Below are positions 53,883 to 62,440 of a stretch of 64,000 nucleotides of DNA, one piece after another. Each line of letters opens with the position of its first letter. Within the stretch, counting starts at the first letter, position 1. The DNA is from an uncultured Myxococcales bacterium (lineage in GTDB: Bacteria > Myxococcota_A > Polyangia > Polyangiales > Polyangiaceae). The notes beneath the pieces were generated by a model. It saw only the letters and a list, made by a program, of their open reading frames with translations, made no database searches and was not told where the DNA came from. Location: the NCBI GenBank assembly GCA_937949945.1, contig CALFEQ010000029.1:1-64000 (forward strand). The letters are read 5' to 3'. A program made the position numbers and the translations under genes.

Positions 53883-55754
53883 ATGCTCAGGGCTCCCGCG
53901 CGGCGCAGCGCGCCGCTGGCTGGCTTGCTTGCCGTATTCGTCGCCGCCTACGCCACCACGTCCTGTATCTCCACGCCCTCCCGCGAGCGCGTCAGCGTCA
54001 GGACCTCGAACCTCAGCTCCGCGAAGCCGGGCGACGGCATCGCGCGCAGATACGAGCTGCAGCTCCGCACACGCACCGCCCAGGTCGTGGAGACCGGGAT
54101 GGGCCTGTCGATCGTCGGGCTCGTCGAGTCGCCCGTCGTCGACGGCATCGTGCTCCAGGCGACGGACGTCGTCTGGGAGGGGAACTACGTCTTCGCGAGC
54201 TACAACGTGCGCGGCGACCGCTTCCTCGGCGCGCTCCAGGTCATCGACGCATCGAACCCTCGCGATCCGAAGGTCGTCGCCGAGGCGATCTACCCCGGGA
54301 CCGACATCGCCAAGATCCACGTCTCCGGGTCTCGCATCTACGCCGCCGGCGCCGACGAGAAGGAGGGCGGCACGCTCGAGACGTTCGAGCTGACGAACGG
54401 GGTCTTCCAGTATCGCGGCTACGAGAAGGTCGGCAGCTACGCCGCGACCTACCTCGATCTGAAGGACCACGACCTCTGGGTGAGCTACGGCGACGTCGGC
54501 GGCGGCCTCGCGCGCTTCGACGTGCGTGACGTCCGCCCCGTCCTCAAAGAGACGATCCCGATGCCCGACGCGCGCTGGGTCGCCGCCGCGCCCGGTCACG
54601 GCGTCTTCGCGCTCGCCGGGTCTCCGGGGCGGGTCGTGCGCGTCGGCTCGGGCGACGCGCCGACGCCGATCGAGGGAGCATCGGTGGGCGCTCCGACGTG
54701 GGCGACGATCGACCAGGAGATGCTCTACCTCTCGTCCGACGACGCGGGCGTCCTCGTGTACGACCTGCGCACGCTCACGAAGGTCGGGCAGCTGGCGACG
54801 ACGGGCAACGCGAACGGCTCGGCGATCGCCCCCGACGCGCGCCTCGCCTTTTTGGCCAACGGCCAGGAGGGCCTCGTCGTGGCCGACGTCCTCGACCCGT
54901 ACGACCCGCGCAAGCTCGCGTCGATCGACGTCCTCGACGACAACGGCAGCGCGAACGCGGTCGCCCTCTCGGGCGGCTACATCGCGCTCGCCGACGGCCT
55001 CGGGGGCGTGAAGCTGCTCGCCTACGAGCGGCCCCCGGTCGCGCCCGCCGACTGCGACGGCGACGGCATCCCCGACGACGAAGATCCGGACGACGACGAC
55101 GACGGCGTCCTCGACGAAGACGACGCCGACCGCTGCAACCCCGACGTCGTCTGCCCGCCCGGCTTCATCGACTACAAGGCACGGTTCGTCGGCGACTTCT
55201 ACAACCTGCCGTGCGATCACCCGGACGTCGAGGGTCCGATCACCGGCGTGGTCACCGGGACGAAGCCTTCGGACTTCGACTGGTTCGATCCGAAGTACTA
55301 CGTCTTTTCGCTCGAGCGTGACTCGCTCGTCATCAAGTACTCGGAGAAGTACTTCCCGGTGGACACGGGCCTCTGCGGCGACCCGTACTACTTCGCCGCG
55401 CACTGGTACACCACGGCGGTGGCCACCGAGAGCGGCAAGTACCGCTTCGAGCTCGGCTCCGACGACGACGGATGGCTCTTCGTCGACGGCAAGCTCGTGC
55501 TCGACCTCGGCGGCATCCACGCGATCGCCCGCTCGAGCGTCGAGCTCGAGCTGACGGCGGGCCCGCATCGCTTCGACATCTGGTTCGCGGAGCGCCACGT
55601 GGTGGAGAGCGGCCTCGAGTTCGAGCCGGTCGGCTTCCCGTCGAAGAAGGCCCAGCTCCGGTTCGAGCACCACAAGTGCCTGGACCCGAACGGGGACGAG
55701 GACGGCGACGGGATTCCGAACAAGGACGACGTCGCGCCGCTGTTGCGGCCGTGA
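53883..55754 (+). CDS. LVIVD-repeat / fibro-slime (PA14-like) lipoprotein
   Basis: A 623-residue lipoprotein (lipobox TTSC, C28). The N-terminal half is a β-propeller of LVIVD-like repeats (LGALQVIDASNPRDPKVVAE; LARFDVRDVRPVLKE; VLVYDLRTLTKVGQL). Calcium-binding Asp-rich loops follow (CDGDGIPDDEDPDDDDDGVLDEDD, residues 392-415). The C-terminal 170 residues match the fibro-slime/PA14-like domain (FDWFDPKYYVFSL; YRFELGSDDDGWLFVDGKLVLDLGGIH; HRFDIWFAERHVVESGL). Probably a cell-surface or slime-associated protein. TAATAT lies 12 nt before the ATG; no ribosome site is seen. Confidence 0.85.
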   Translation: MLRAPARRSAPLAGLLAVFVAAYATTSCISTPSRERVSVRTSNLSSAKPGDGIARRYELQLRTRTAQVVETGMGLSIVGLVESPVVDGIVLQATDVVWEGNYVFASYNVRGDRFLGALQVIDASNPRDPKVVAEAIYPGTDIAKIHVSGSRIYAAGADEKEGGTLETFELTNGVFQYRGYEKVGSYAATYLDLKDHDLWVSYGDVGGGLARFDVRDVRPVLKETIPMPDARWVAAAPGHGVFALAGSPGRVVRVGSGDAPTPIEGASVGAPTWATIDQEMLYLSSDDAGVLVYDLRTLTKVGQLATTGNANGSAIAPDARLAFLANGQEGLVVADVLDPYDPRKLASIDVLDDNGSANAVALSGGYIALADGLGGVKLLAYERPPVAPADCDGDGIPDDEDPDDDDDGVLDEDDADRCNPDVVCPPGFIDYKARFVGDFYNLPCDHPDVEGPITGVVTGTKPSDFDWFDPKYYVFSLERDSLVIKYSEKYFPVDTGLCGDPYYFAAHWYTTAVATESGKYRFELGSDDDGWLFVDGKLVLDLGGIHAIARSSVELELTAGPHRFDIWFAERHVVESGLEFEPVGFPSKKAQLRFEHHKCLDPNGDEDGDGIPNKDDVAPLLRP

Positions 55755-55758
55755 CGTC

Positions 55759-56252
55759 AGACCTCAGACCTCAGTCCTCAGCGGGTCCGGGCTGGCGCTC
55801 ACGCCGCTTCGATCAGCTCGAGCGGGGCGAGAAGGGCTGCCGCTCGGGCGACGCCGGTCGAGCGCGGATTTCGTCGTGCCGCGTCGAGCGCCGAAGCGCA
55901 TGCGAAGTAGAGCTCGACGAGGTGGCGCGTCGACTCCGACGTGACGTCGATCTCGCCGATGCAAAGCACGATCCTGCCGAGCGCCGACCCGATGGCTTCC
56001 GACCGTGCAGACATGTCGCCTCGGGACTGAGCCTCGAGGGCACGTCGGACGTCGTTCGCGATGGCCGTGTGTGCTGGGTGAGCTGCCATGCAGTTAGCAA
56101 ACGGCCGCTTTTTGCACGGATTAAGGGAGCTTCCGAGAGTCAGTCTCGGTCCGCCCGATGGCGGCAGCTCGAGAGGACTGCGAAGCCTGTGACAAGGGCG
56201 GACGGCAAGCGAGGACGACCCGCCGACGACTGAGGACTGAGGACTGAGGACT
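55759..56252. repeat. heptamer inverted-repeat cassette 6, containing a gene
   Basis: Left arm: AGACCTC, AGACCTC, AGTCCTC (55759-55779), starting 4 bp after the fibro-slime gene stop. Right arm: three exact GAGGACT units (56232-56252), 47 bp before the helicase start. The interior of about 450 bp starts AGCGGG and encloses the small minus-strand gene at 55799-56089. It is the longest cassette and the only one with a believable gene inside. Confidence 0.8.
55799..56089 (-). CDS. small FliS-like protein
   Basis: A 96-residue, mainly helical protein. The pattern GDMSARSEAIGSALGRIVLCIGEID, then LVELYFACASALDAARRN, recalls the flagellin chaperone FliS (helix with alternating hydrophobics, then an LY-F/Y helix). 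No flagellar genes are nearby, so a flagellar role is doubtful. It is bracketed by heptamer arms and opposed to both neighbours. Residue composition and the intact ATG favour a real gene, but the similarity is short. Confidence 0.45.
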   Translation of the reverse strand: MAAHPAHTAIANDVRRALEAQSRGDMSARSEAIGSALGRIVLCIGEIDVTSESTRHLVELYFACASALDAARRNPRSTGVARAAALLAPLELIEAA

Positions 56253-56299
56253 GCCGACGAGGCTCGCCCGCACGCCCGATCCTGGCTAGAACGGCACCG

Positions 56300-58648
56300 A
56301 TGTCCTCCTCCGGCATCACGGCGCTGCTCGGCCCGACGAACACGGGCAAGACGCATCGCGCGATCGAGCGGATGCTGGAGCACGGCTCGGGCATGATCGG
56401 GCTGCCGCTGCGCTTGCTCGCGCGCGAGGTCTACGACCGGATCACCGCGCGTGTGGGCGAGGCGCGCGTCGCGCTCGTGACCGGAGAGGAGCAGCGCGTC
56501 CCACGGAACCCGAGCTACTGGGTGGCGACGGTCGAGGCGATGCCGGTCGAGCGCGAAGTCGACTTCCTCGCCGTGGACGAGGTCCAGCTCGCGGCGCATC
56601 CGCAGCGAGGGCACGTGTTCACGTCGCGGCTCTTGTCGGCGCGCGGACGCCTCGAGACGTGGCTGCTCGGCGCGGAGACGATGCGCGGAGCGATCCGCGA
56701 GCTCGTCCCGACGGCACGCCACGTCGAGCATCCGCGCCTCTCGCGGCTCTCGTACGTGGGCGCGACGCCTCTCTCTCGGCTGCCTCCGCGGAGCGCGACG
56801 GTCGCCTTCTCGATGACGCACGTCTACGAGCTCGCCGAGCGGCTCCGCAACCAGCGCGGCGGCGCCGCCGTCGTCCTGGGGGCGCTCTCCCCGCGCACTC
56901 GGAACGCGCAGGTCGCGATGTTCCAGGCCGGAGAGGTCGACTACCTCGTCGCGACCGACGCCATCGGGATGGGGCTCAACCTCGACGTCGAGCACGTCGC
57001 GTTCGCGTCGACGCGCAAGTTCGACGGGCGCGACGTGCGCGACCTCGACGACGCCGAGCTCGGACAGATCGCCGGCCGCGCGGGCCGGTGGATCCACGAC
57101 GGGACCTTCGGGACGCTCGCCCCGCTCGAGCTTCCCCTCTCGACGGCGAACGCGATCGAGTCGCATTCGTTCCCGCCCGTCCGGCGCGTGCAATGGCGCT
57201 CGGACGACCTCGACTTTTCCTCGGTCGATGCGCTGCGCGCCTCGCTGGCCGAGCCGCCGCGGCGGTCGATCCTCCGCCACGCGGCCGGCGCCGAGGACGC
57301 CGCGTGCCTCGCGATGCTCGCGACGCGCGCGAGCGTCGTGTCGCGCGCGACGCGTCCCGACACCGTGCGCCTCCTCTGGGACGTCTGCACGGTGCCCGAT
57401 TTCCGGAAGCTGATGCTCGAGGTCCACGTCGACCTCCTCGAGCAGCTCTTCGTCGAGCTCGTCGATCGCGGCCGGCTGCGCGACGCGTGGATCGAGCGCC
57501 ACGTCCGCGAGCTCGAGATCGGTCACGGGAGCGAGCGCGTCGACGGGCCCGAGGACGTCGAGGAGCTCGTCGCGCGCGTCACGGCCGTCCGCACGTGGAC
57601 GTACGTGTCGAACCGCGAGCCGTGGCTCGAGTCGCCCGCCGAGTGGCAGGAGCGGACGCGCGACCTCGAGGATCGCCTGAGCGACGCCCTCCACGAGCGC
57701 CTCGTCCGGCGCTTCGTCGACGCGAAGAAGCCGAGCCGCGCGCGCACGCGAGGCCCCTCGCCGACGGCGCGGACGCGCGCGCACGCCGGCGACGCCGATC
57801 TCGCGGCGCCGCTCTCGACCGATCCGAAGCATCCGTTCGCCAAGCTCGTCGCGCTGCGCGCCGAGCTCGCGCCCGGCCCTCGCAACGCCGCGCCCGCACG
57901 CGCCGGCTCGCCGGCGTGGGTCGAGGAGGTGATCGAGGCGGGGCACGACGCGTTCGAGATCGACGCGACGGGGCGCATCGCGTACGGAGATCGCGCGCTC
58001 GGGTGGATCGTACGCGGCGGATCGATCGCGCTGCCGGACGTGCGCCTGCTCGACACGGACGACCTCGGCGCCGGCGCGAGGAGCCGGGTGCAGCGGCGCC
58101 TCCTCGCGTTCGCACGCGACACGGTCGCGGATCTGCTGGGCGGCATCGGCGCGCTCGCGACGCAGAAGGCCCCTGCCCCGTTGCGCGGCTTCGTCCATCG
58201 GCTGGAGCAGGGGCTCGGCACCGCTCTCCATCGCGACCTCGAGGACGTCCTCGCCGTGCTCGGCCCGTCCGATCGCGCTGCGCTCGAGGCGGCGGGCGTC
58301 CGCTTCGGCGCGGGCGTCGTGTACCTGCCGCGAGGGCTCGCGCCGAACGCGATCACGAAGCGCGTCGCCCTCGCCTCCGCGTGGTTCCGCGCCGGCCGCG
58401 CGCTGCGTGCGCCGGCGCCGGGAGCCGTCTCCTTCACGCCGAGCCGCGGGATCGACCGCCACGCGTACACGGCGATCGGCTTCCCGGTGGCCGGGCCGCG
58501 CGCCGTCCGCGCCGACGTCCTCGATCGCGTGATCGGGCGCATGCGCGAGGGAGGCGACGAGCGTCCGGACGAAGGGACGCTCGCGAGCTGGATCGGCGCC
58601 TCGACGAGCGAGCTCAAGAAGGTCCTCGGCGCCGTCGCGGCGCGCTGA
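56300..58648 (+). CDS. Suv3-like DExx RNA helicase
   Basis: A 782-residue superfamily 2 helicase. Motifs: GPTNTGKTHRAIER (Walker A), PLRLLAREV, AVDEVQLA (DEVQ, as in Suv3-type enzymes), VATDAIGMGLNLDV, and QIAGRAGR (motif VI). The C-terminal 400 residues hold the Suv3-like helical region plus less conserved parts. It matches the mitochondrial Suv3/bacterial MgpS group, active in RNA turnover. TAGAAC lies exactly 7 nt before the ATG. Confidence 0.88.
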   Translation: MSSSGITALLGPTNTGKTHRAIERMLEHGSGMIGLPLRLLAREVYDRITARVGEARVALVTGEEQRVPRNPSYWVATVEAMPVEREVDFLAVDEVQLAAHPQRGHVFTSRLLSARGRLETWLLGAETMRGAIRELVPTARHVEHPRLSRLSYVGATPLSRLPPRSATVAFSMTHVYELAERLRNQRGGAAVVLGALSPRTRNAQVAMFQAGEVDYLVATDAIGMGLNLDVEHVAFASTRKFDGRDVRDLDDAELGQIAGRAGRWIHDGTFGTLAPLELPLSTANAIESHSFPPVRRVQWRSDDLDFSSVDALRASLAEPPRRSILRHAAGAEDAACLAMLATRASVVSRATRPDTVRLLWDVCTVPDFRKLMLEVHVDLLEQLFVELVDRGRLRDAWIERHVRELEIGHGSERVDGPEDVEELVARVTAVRTWTYVSNREPWLESPAEWQERTRDLEDRLSDALHERLVRRFVDAKKPSRARTRGPSPTARTRAHAGDADLAAPLSTDPKHPFAKLVALRAELAPGPRNAAPARAGSPAWVEEVIEAGHDAFEIDATGRIAYGDRALGWIVRGGSIALPDVRLLDTDDLGAGARSRVQRRLLAFARDTVADLLGGIGALATQKAPAPLRGFVHRLEQGLGTALHRDLEDVLAVLGPSDRAALEAAGVRFGAGVVYLPRGLAPNAITKRVALASAWFRAGRALRAPAPGAVSFTPSRGIDRHAYTAIGFPVAGPRAVRADVLDRVIGRMREGGDERPDEGTLASWIGASTSELKKVLGAVAAR

Positions 58649-58655
58649 GCGGTCG

Positions 58656-59216
58656 TCAGTCCACGATGTCGACCGGCGTGCCGTCGCGCACCAGGCGCGC
58701 GATCTCGACGATCTCGTCCTCGTTCACGGCGATGCAGCCCGCCGTCCAATCGTGCGCCTTGAGCGCCGACTTCTCCGGCTCCCGGAGCGACACGGGCGGG
58801 CCGTGGATGCCGATGTCGCCGCCGATCCTCGCGTCGCCCGGCAGCTCGCCGCTCTCTTTGAGCGCGACGAAGCGCTTCTTGTCCTCGGCGTTCGGGTAAT
58901 CGAGCCGGAGGAAGATCTTGTACTGCGAAGGCGAGCGCATCGTGACGTGGTAGCGACCGACGGGCGTCACCATGTCGCCCTCGCGCTTCTTCGGCCCCGG
59001 GCCGCCGGGGCCGATCGCGACCTTGTAGGAGGCGACGACCTCCTCTTCTCCTCCCGGTCCGGTCGACGCGAGCAGGAGCATCGTGTGCTCCTCCTTCTTC
59101 ACGAGCACGCGCGTGACGCGCTTCTCTTGGCCGGCGTTCGCGACCGGCGGCGAACCGCCGAGGACGAGCGTTGCGAGCAACAGGGCGAGCGGCAGCGGAC
59201 GTAGCGATCCGATCAT
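58656..59216 (-). CDS. L,D-transpeptidase (YkuD family)
   Basis: A 186-residue exported protein (signal peptide ends VANAG). The YkuD domain (about 33-186) has the His motif IGIHGPP (H138) and the catalytic TAGCIAV (C161, S/T-x-G-C pattern). Such enzymes form 3-3 peptidoglycan crosslinks or attach proteins to the wall. ATG 59216 matches the signal peptide. It converges with the helicase gene, with 7 bp between stops. Confidence 0.9.
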   Translation of the reverse strand: MIGSLRPLPLALLLATLVLGGSPPVANAGQEKRVTRVLVKKEEHTMLLLASTGPGGEEEVVASYKVAIGPGGPGPKKREGDMVTPVGRYHVTMRSPSQYKIFLRLDYPNAEDKKRFVALKESGELPGDARIGGDIGIHGPPVSLREPEKSALKAHDWTAGCIAVNEDEIVEIARLVRDGTPVDIVD

Positions 59217-59290
59217 GGTCACCACGTCCGTCGGCGAACGGGCGCGCTCTGTGACACCGTCACCCGTTCGGGCGACGGCCGCCTGCAGGT

Positions 59291-59971
59291 TCAGGGCGTG
59301 ATGGCCTGCGTCCGGAAGCGGAGCGTCCGGTCGGCGTTGCCGATCTGCCGGACGAAGAGGCCGACGAAGGAGCCGAAGAGCGCGTCGCCGGGACCGATGC
59401 CCGTCGAGCCGGCGGGGCGGGAGACCCACTGCCTCATCTGCGCGAGCATCTGCGGGCTGATCGGGTTCACTTCGACGATGACGCCCAAGAAGTGCGGCTT
59501 GCCCTTCGTGAGGAGGCTACGGTCGACGACGGGGAGATCGCGCGCCTCGGCGCACTGTCGGAGCACGCCCTCGAGGTTGAGCGCGGCCGAGTCGCGCTCA
59601 CCGCCCACGCTCGTGATCTTCAAGCGGTAGACCTCGTCCCAGAGGTCATAGACCACACGACACGTACGCACCGCGAGGGCCACCGGATCCTGCTCGCCCT
59701 CCCGCAACACGTAGGCGCGCATGGCGATGACGGTCGGCAGCCCGCTCGAGAGCTTGTCCGCGAGCGCCTTGTCGACGATGTCACGATACGAAAAGCTCGC
59801 GCGAAGGAGCGTCTGGCCGGTCTTCTCGTTCTTGTCCCACGCGAAGTTCGCCTGGCGACGCGGCAGCTCCTCCTGCTTCGGCGGATCGTCGGCGCGCGCC
59901 ACGCCCGGTGGAGCGATCACCGAGAGGGCCGCGACCGCGGCGAGTCTCGCGAACAGACGCCTCGGCCTCAC
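59291..59971 (-). CDS. DUF4390-like secreted protein
   Basis: A 226-residue exported protein (signal peptide ends PPGVARADD). The mature domain is β-rich: LLRASFSYRDIVDKALADKLSSGLPTVIAMRAYV, RTCRVVYDLWDEVYRLKI, and an IEVNPISPQ segment. This resembles DUF4390, a periplasmic family of unknown role. GTG 59971 is fixed by the overlap with the Omp85 stop (GTGA); upstream frame is only shadow. Coupling suggests that it works with the Omp85 protein. Confidence 0.75.
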   Translation of the reverse strand: MRPRRLFARLAAVAALSVIAPPGVARADDPPKQEELPRRQANFAWDKNEKTGQTLLRASFSYRDIVDKALADKLSSGLPTVIAMRAYVLREGEQDPVALAVRTCRVVYDLWDEVYRLKITSVGGERDSAALNLEGVLRQCAEARDLPVVDRSLLTKGKPHFLGVIVEVNPISPQMLAQMRQWVSRPAGSTGIGPGDALFGSFVGLFVRQIGNADRTLRFRTQAITP

Positions 59972-61602
59972 TGCGCCTCCGATCGGATGGGGACGAAGCC
60001 GAGGAAGTTTCCGATCCCGAGCGCGAGCCCGCCCGCCGCGGTGTCCGCGCGGAGACCGACGTTGAACGTGAGGTCGACCGGAGCGGTCTGCAAGCCCGAG
60101 TACCCTCGCGCCCGCCGCTCGAAATCTCTGCCGTTCGCCACCGCGTAGAGACCTACCGATGCGAACAGGTCGACGCCGTAGATGCTCTGCGTGCCGCGGT
60201 AGACCGGAACGCGGTACTCCGCGTTCACCCGCGCCGCATAGTCGCCGTAGCGAACCTCCGCGATCGCCGTGTTGAAGAAGTTCGGGGCGGCGCGGCGGTC
60301 GAACGCCAGATCGAGCGCGCGGTGCGGCCGGAGATCCGTGTAGTCCCCGACGTAGAACTTCTCGAAGAGCGGGGCGTCGCCGAACACGCTGCCGAAGATC
60401 CCTTCGAGCCGTAAGACGTGATCCCACGGCAGGGGTATCCAACGGGACCCCCTGAGGACGAGCTTGCCGTAGGGGTAGTCGCTGCCGAGCGGTGTGAGGG
60501 ATGCCTCCGCGACGGTGAGGACGTGCCATCCGCGCGTGGGAAGAAACGGCTGGTCGCGCGTGTCGTGGACGAGGGTCACGCTCACCGTCGAGAGCACGCT
60601 CGATCCCTTCGGGAGGTCGAAATCGATCGGCTCGATGTCGAGCCCGCGCCTGTGGCTCGCCGCGAGCGGCAGGTCGGCGTCGATCTTCTCGAGCCGGTAG
60701 TCGAAGAAGAGGCGGTTCGAGACGCTCCAGACCTCGTGCCCGACGCCGACGCGCCCGCCGAACCGGCGATACGAGACGACCGCGAAGTCCTGCGCGGGCT
60801 CGTCGGGATCGTCGACGAGCGCGTTTCGGTTCCCGAAGAAGTCGCGCGCGTTGTTGTAGAGGAGCTGCGCCTCCGCAGACCACGACGACTTGAGGAAGCT
60901 CTGGTCGCTGAGTCGCGTGCGGAGGGCGAGCTGTCGATCCGCGAGCGCGATCGCGCCGCCGAGCGCCACACCGGTGCCCGCGAGGTTCTGCTCGGACACG
61001 TCGATGCCCCCGAAGGCCGTGAGCGGACGCGCGCGTCCGTCCGGCTCCGCGTCCGCGGACAGGCCGAGCCACAGATCGTTGACGATGATCGTGTTCCGCT
61101 CCACGACGTCGATGACGAGCACGACGTGACCGCGCTGCGTCCCGCGACGCAGCGAGAGCTGCACGTCGCGGAAGAAACCCGTGCCCAGGAGCCGGAACCT
61201 CGTGAGCATGAGCTCCTTGTCGTCGACGTCGAGCACCTGACCGCGCTGGAACGGGACGAAGCGCAGGATGACGCGCGCGAGCGTCGTCGTGTTGCCGCGC
61301 ACCTCGATGCCCTCGAGCACGTAGCGGAGGCCGCCCGGAGAAGGCTGCGGCTCGCGCGGAGGCGGAAGCGCCTCCGTCTCCGCGCCGTCGGTCACGGGCG
61401 TCCCGACCGTGACGGGAGGAGGAGGCGGCGGCGGTCCCTCCGGCGTGTGGACCGGCGACGGCTCCTCCTCGTCGGGAGGATCGAACCCCCACGTCTTCAG
61501 CGGCGCGGCGGCCGCCACGCGGGGCCAGCCGAGCGCGACGGCGGCGAGGATGGGGATCGCCCATCGCCTCCTCGCTCGCGTCGCGTGCACGGCTTCGAGC
61601 AT
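59968..61602 (-). CDS. Omp85-family outer-membrane protein (BamA/TamA-like)
   Basis: A 544-residue protein. Signal peptide, Pro-rich linker (40-85), one POTRA-like domain (about 92-180: YVLEGIEVRGNTTTLARVILRFVPFQRGQVLD; FRDVQLSLRRG), then a β-barrel region (about 185-544; VTLVHDTRDQPFLPTRGW, RVNAEYRVPVYRG). Too short for full BamA with five POTRAs; fits the shorter BamA/TamA-like or ShlB-type proteins. The last residues are EAQ and not aromatic, unusual for this family. Confidence 0.85.
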   Translation of the reverse strand: MLEAVHATRARRRWAIPILAAVALGWPRVAAAAPLKTWGFDPPDEEEPSPVHTPEGPPPPPPPVTVGTPVTDGAETEALPPPREPQPSPGGLRYVLEGIEVRGNTTTLARVILRFVPFQRGQVLDVDDKELMLTRFRLLGTGFFRDVQLSLRRGTQRGHVVLVIDVVERNTIIVNDLWLGLSADAEPDGRARPLTAFGGIDVSEQNLAGTGVALGGAIALADRQLALRTRLSDQSFLKSSWSAEAQLLYNNARDFFGNRNALVDDPDEPAQDFAVVSYRRFGGRVGVGHEVWSVSNRLFFDYRLEKIDADLPLAASHRRGLDIEPIDFDLPKGSSVLSTVSVTLVHDTRDQPFLPTRGWHVLTVAEASLTPLGSDYPYGKLVLRGSRWIPLPWDHVLRLEGIFGSVFGDAPLFEKFYVGDYTDLRPHRALDLAFDRRAAPNFFNTAIAEVRYGDYAARVNAEYRVPVYRGTQSIYGVDLFASVGLYAVANGRDFERRARGYSGLQTAPVDLTFNVGLRADTAAGGLALGIGNFLGFVPIRSEAQ

Positions 61603-61641
61603 GACCGTCGTCCGATCGTGATCGTTCGGAGGCTCGGCGGG

Positions 61642-62292
61642 TCAGGGCTTTGCGTCCGGCTGGGCGTCCGGGTGAGCGGCCTTGACGAACGGCAGGTCGC
61701 GCGTCGCCTCGTCGACGCGGAGGATCGTGGGGTACGGCGAGAGGTCGACCCCGAAACGACGCGCGCCGTAGAGCTGCGGGATGAGGAGCACGTCGGCCGC
61801 CGTGAACGTGTCGCCGTAGGCGTACGGGCCCTTCGATCCCGTCTCCTCGGCGAAGCGCGTGGCGAGGGCCTCCCACGCGGCGAGGCCGCGCGTCATGAAG
61901 TGGCGGATCCACTCGAGGCGGCGCTCCTTGTCCTCGCCGACCCGGTCGAGGACGCTCAGGTTCTGGAGCGGTTGGATGCCCGCGTTGATGATCTGCACGA
62001 GCGCCCGCACGCGCGCCCGATCCTCCGGCTTCTTCGGGAAGAGCGGCGGATCGGGGTAGAGCTCCTCGAGCAGCTCGAGGATCGCCGTCGACTCGACGAA
62101 TTTGACGCCGTCGACGACGAGGCACGGCAGGTACCCCATCGGGTTCACCTGCTTGTACTCGTCGCGCCGCTGCTCGCCTTCGAGCAGGTTCACGAAGACC
62201 GGCTCGTACGAGAGCCCCTTGTAGCCGAGCGCGATCCGGACGCGATGCGAAGCGGAGGAGCGCCAGTACGTGTAGAGAGTGAGCTTGGCCAT
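61642..62292 (-). CDS. maiA: maleylacetoacetate isomerase / zeta-class glutathione transferase
   Basis: Converts maleylacetoacetate to fumarylacetoacetate in tyrosine breakdown. The 216-residue protein has the zeta-class motif SSASHRVRIAL near 12-22, VNPMGYLPCLVVDG, FVESTAIL and a C-terminal ADVLLIPQLYGARRFGVDLSPYPTI. No other tyrosine-catabolism gene lies within the window. ATG 62292 begins the thioredoxin fold (MAKLTLY); TAAGCT lies 11 nt upstream on the minus strand. Confidence 0.9.
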   Translation of the reverse strand: MAKLTLYTYWRSSASHRVRIALGYKGLSYEPVFVNLLEGEQRRDEYKQVNPMGYLPCLVVDGVKFVESTAILELLEELYPDPPLFPKKPEDRARVRALVQIINAGIQPLQNLSVLDRVGEDKERRLEWIRHFMTRGLAAWEALATRFAEETGSKGPYAYGDTFTAADVLLIPQLYGARRFGVDLSPYPTILRVDEATRDLPFVKAAHPDAQPDAKP

Positions 62293-62440
62293 GAGCGGCC
62301 CGCAGCTTACTTCATTCGGCGATCCCGGGCCCCACGAGAGAACGACGCCGCCCCGCCAGGCCCCCAGGCGCGGAAGCGGCGGCGGGGGTGAGGCCGTCAG
62401 CACGAATGACAACGCGGAGCCGACGCGCTATTGAGCGCGC

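Noticed and set aside
59972..62125. Upstream extension of the DUF4390-like frame to 944 codons
   Set aside because: The upstream part overlaps the Omp85 and isomerase genes and is Arg-rich nonsense. The GTGA overlap and signal peptide fix the start at 59971.
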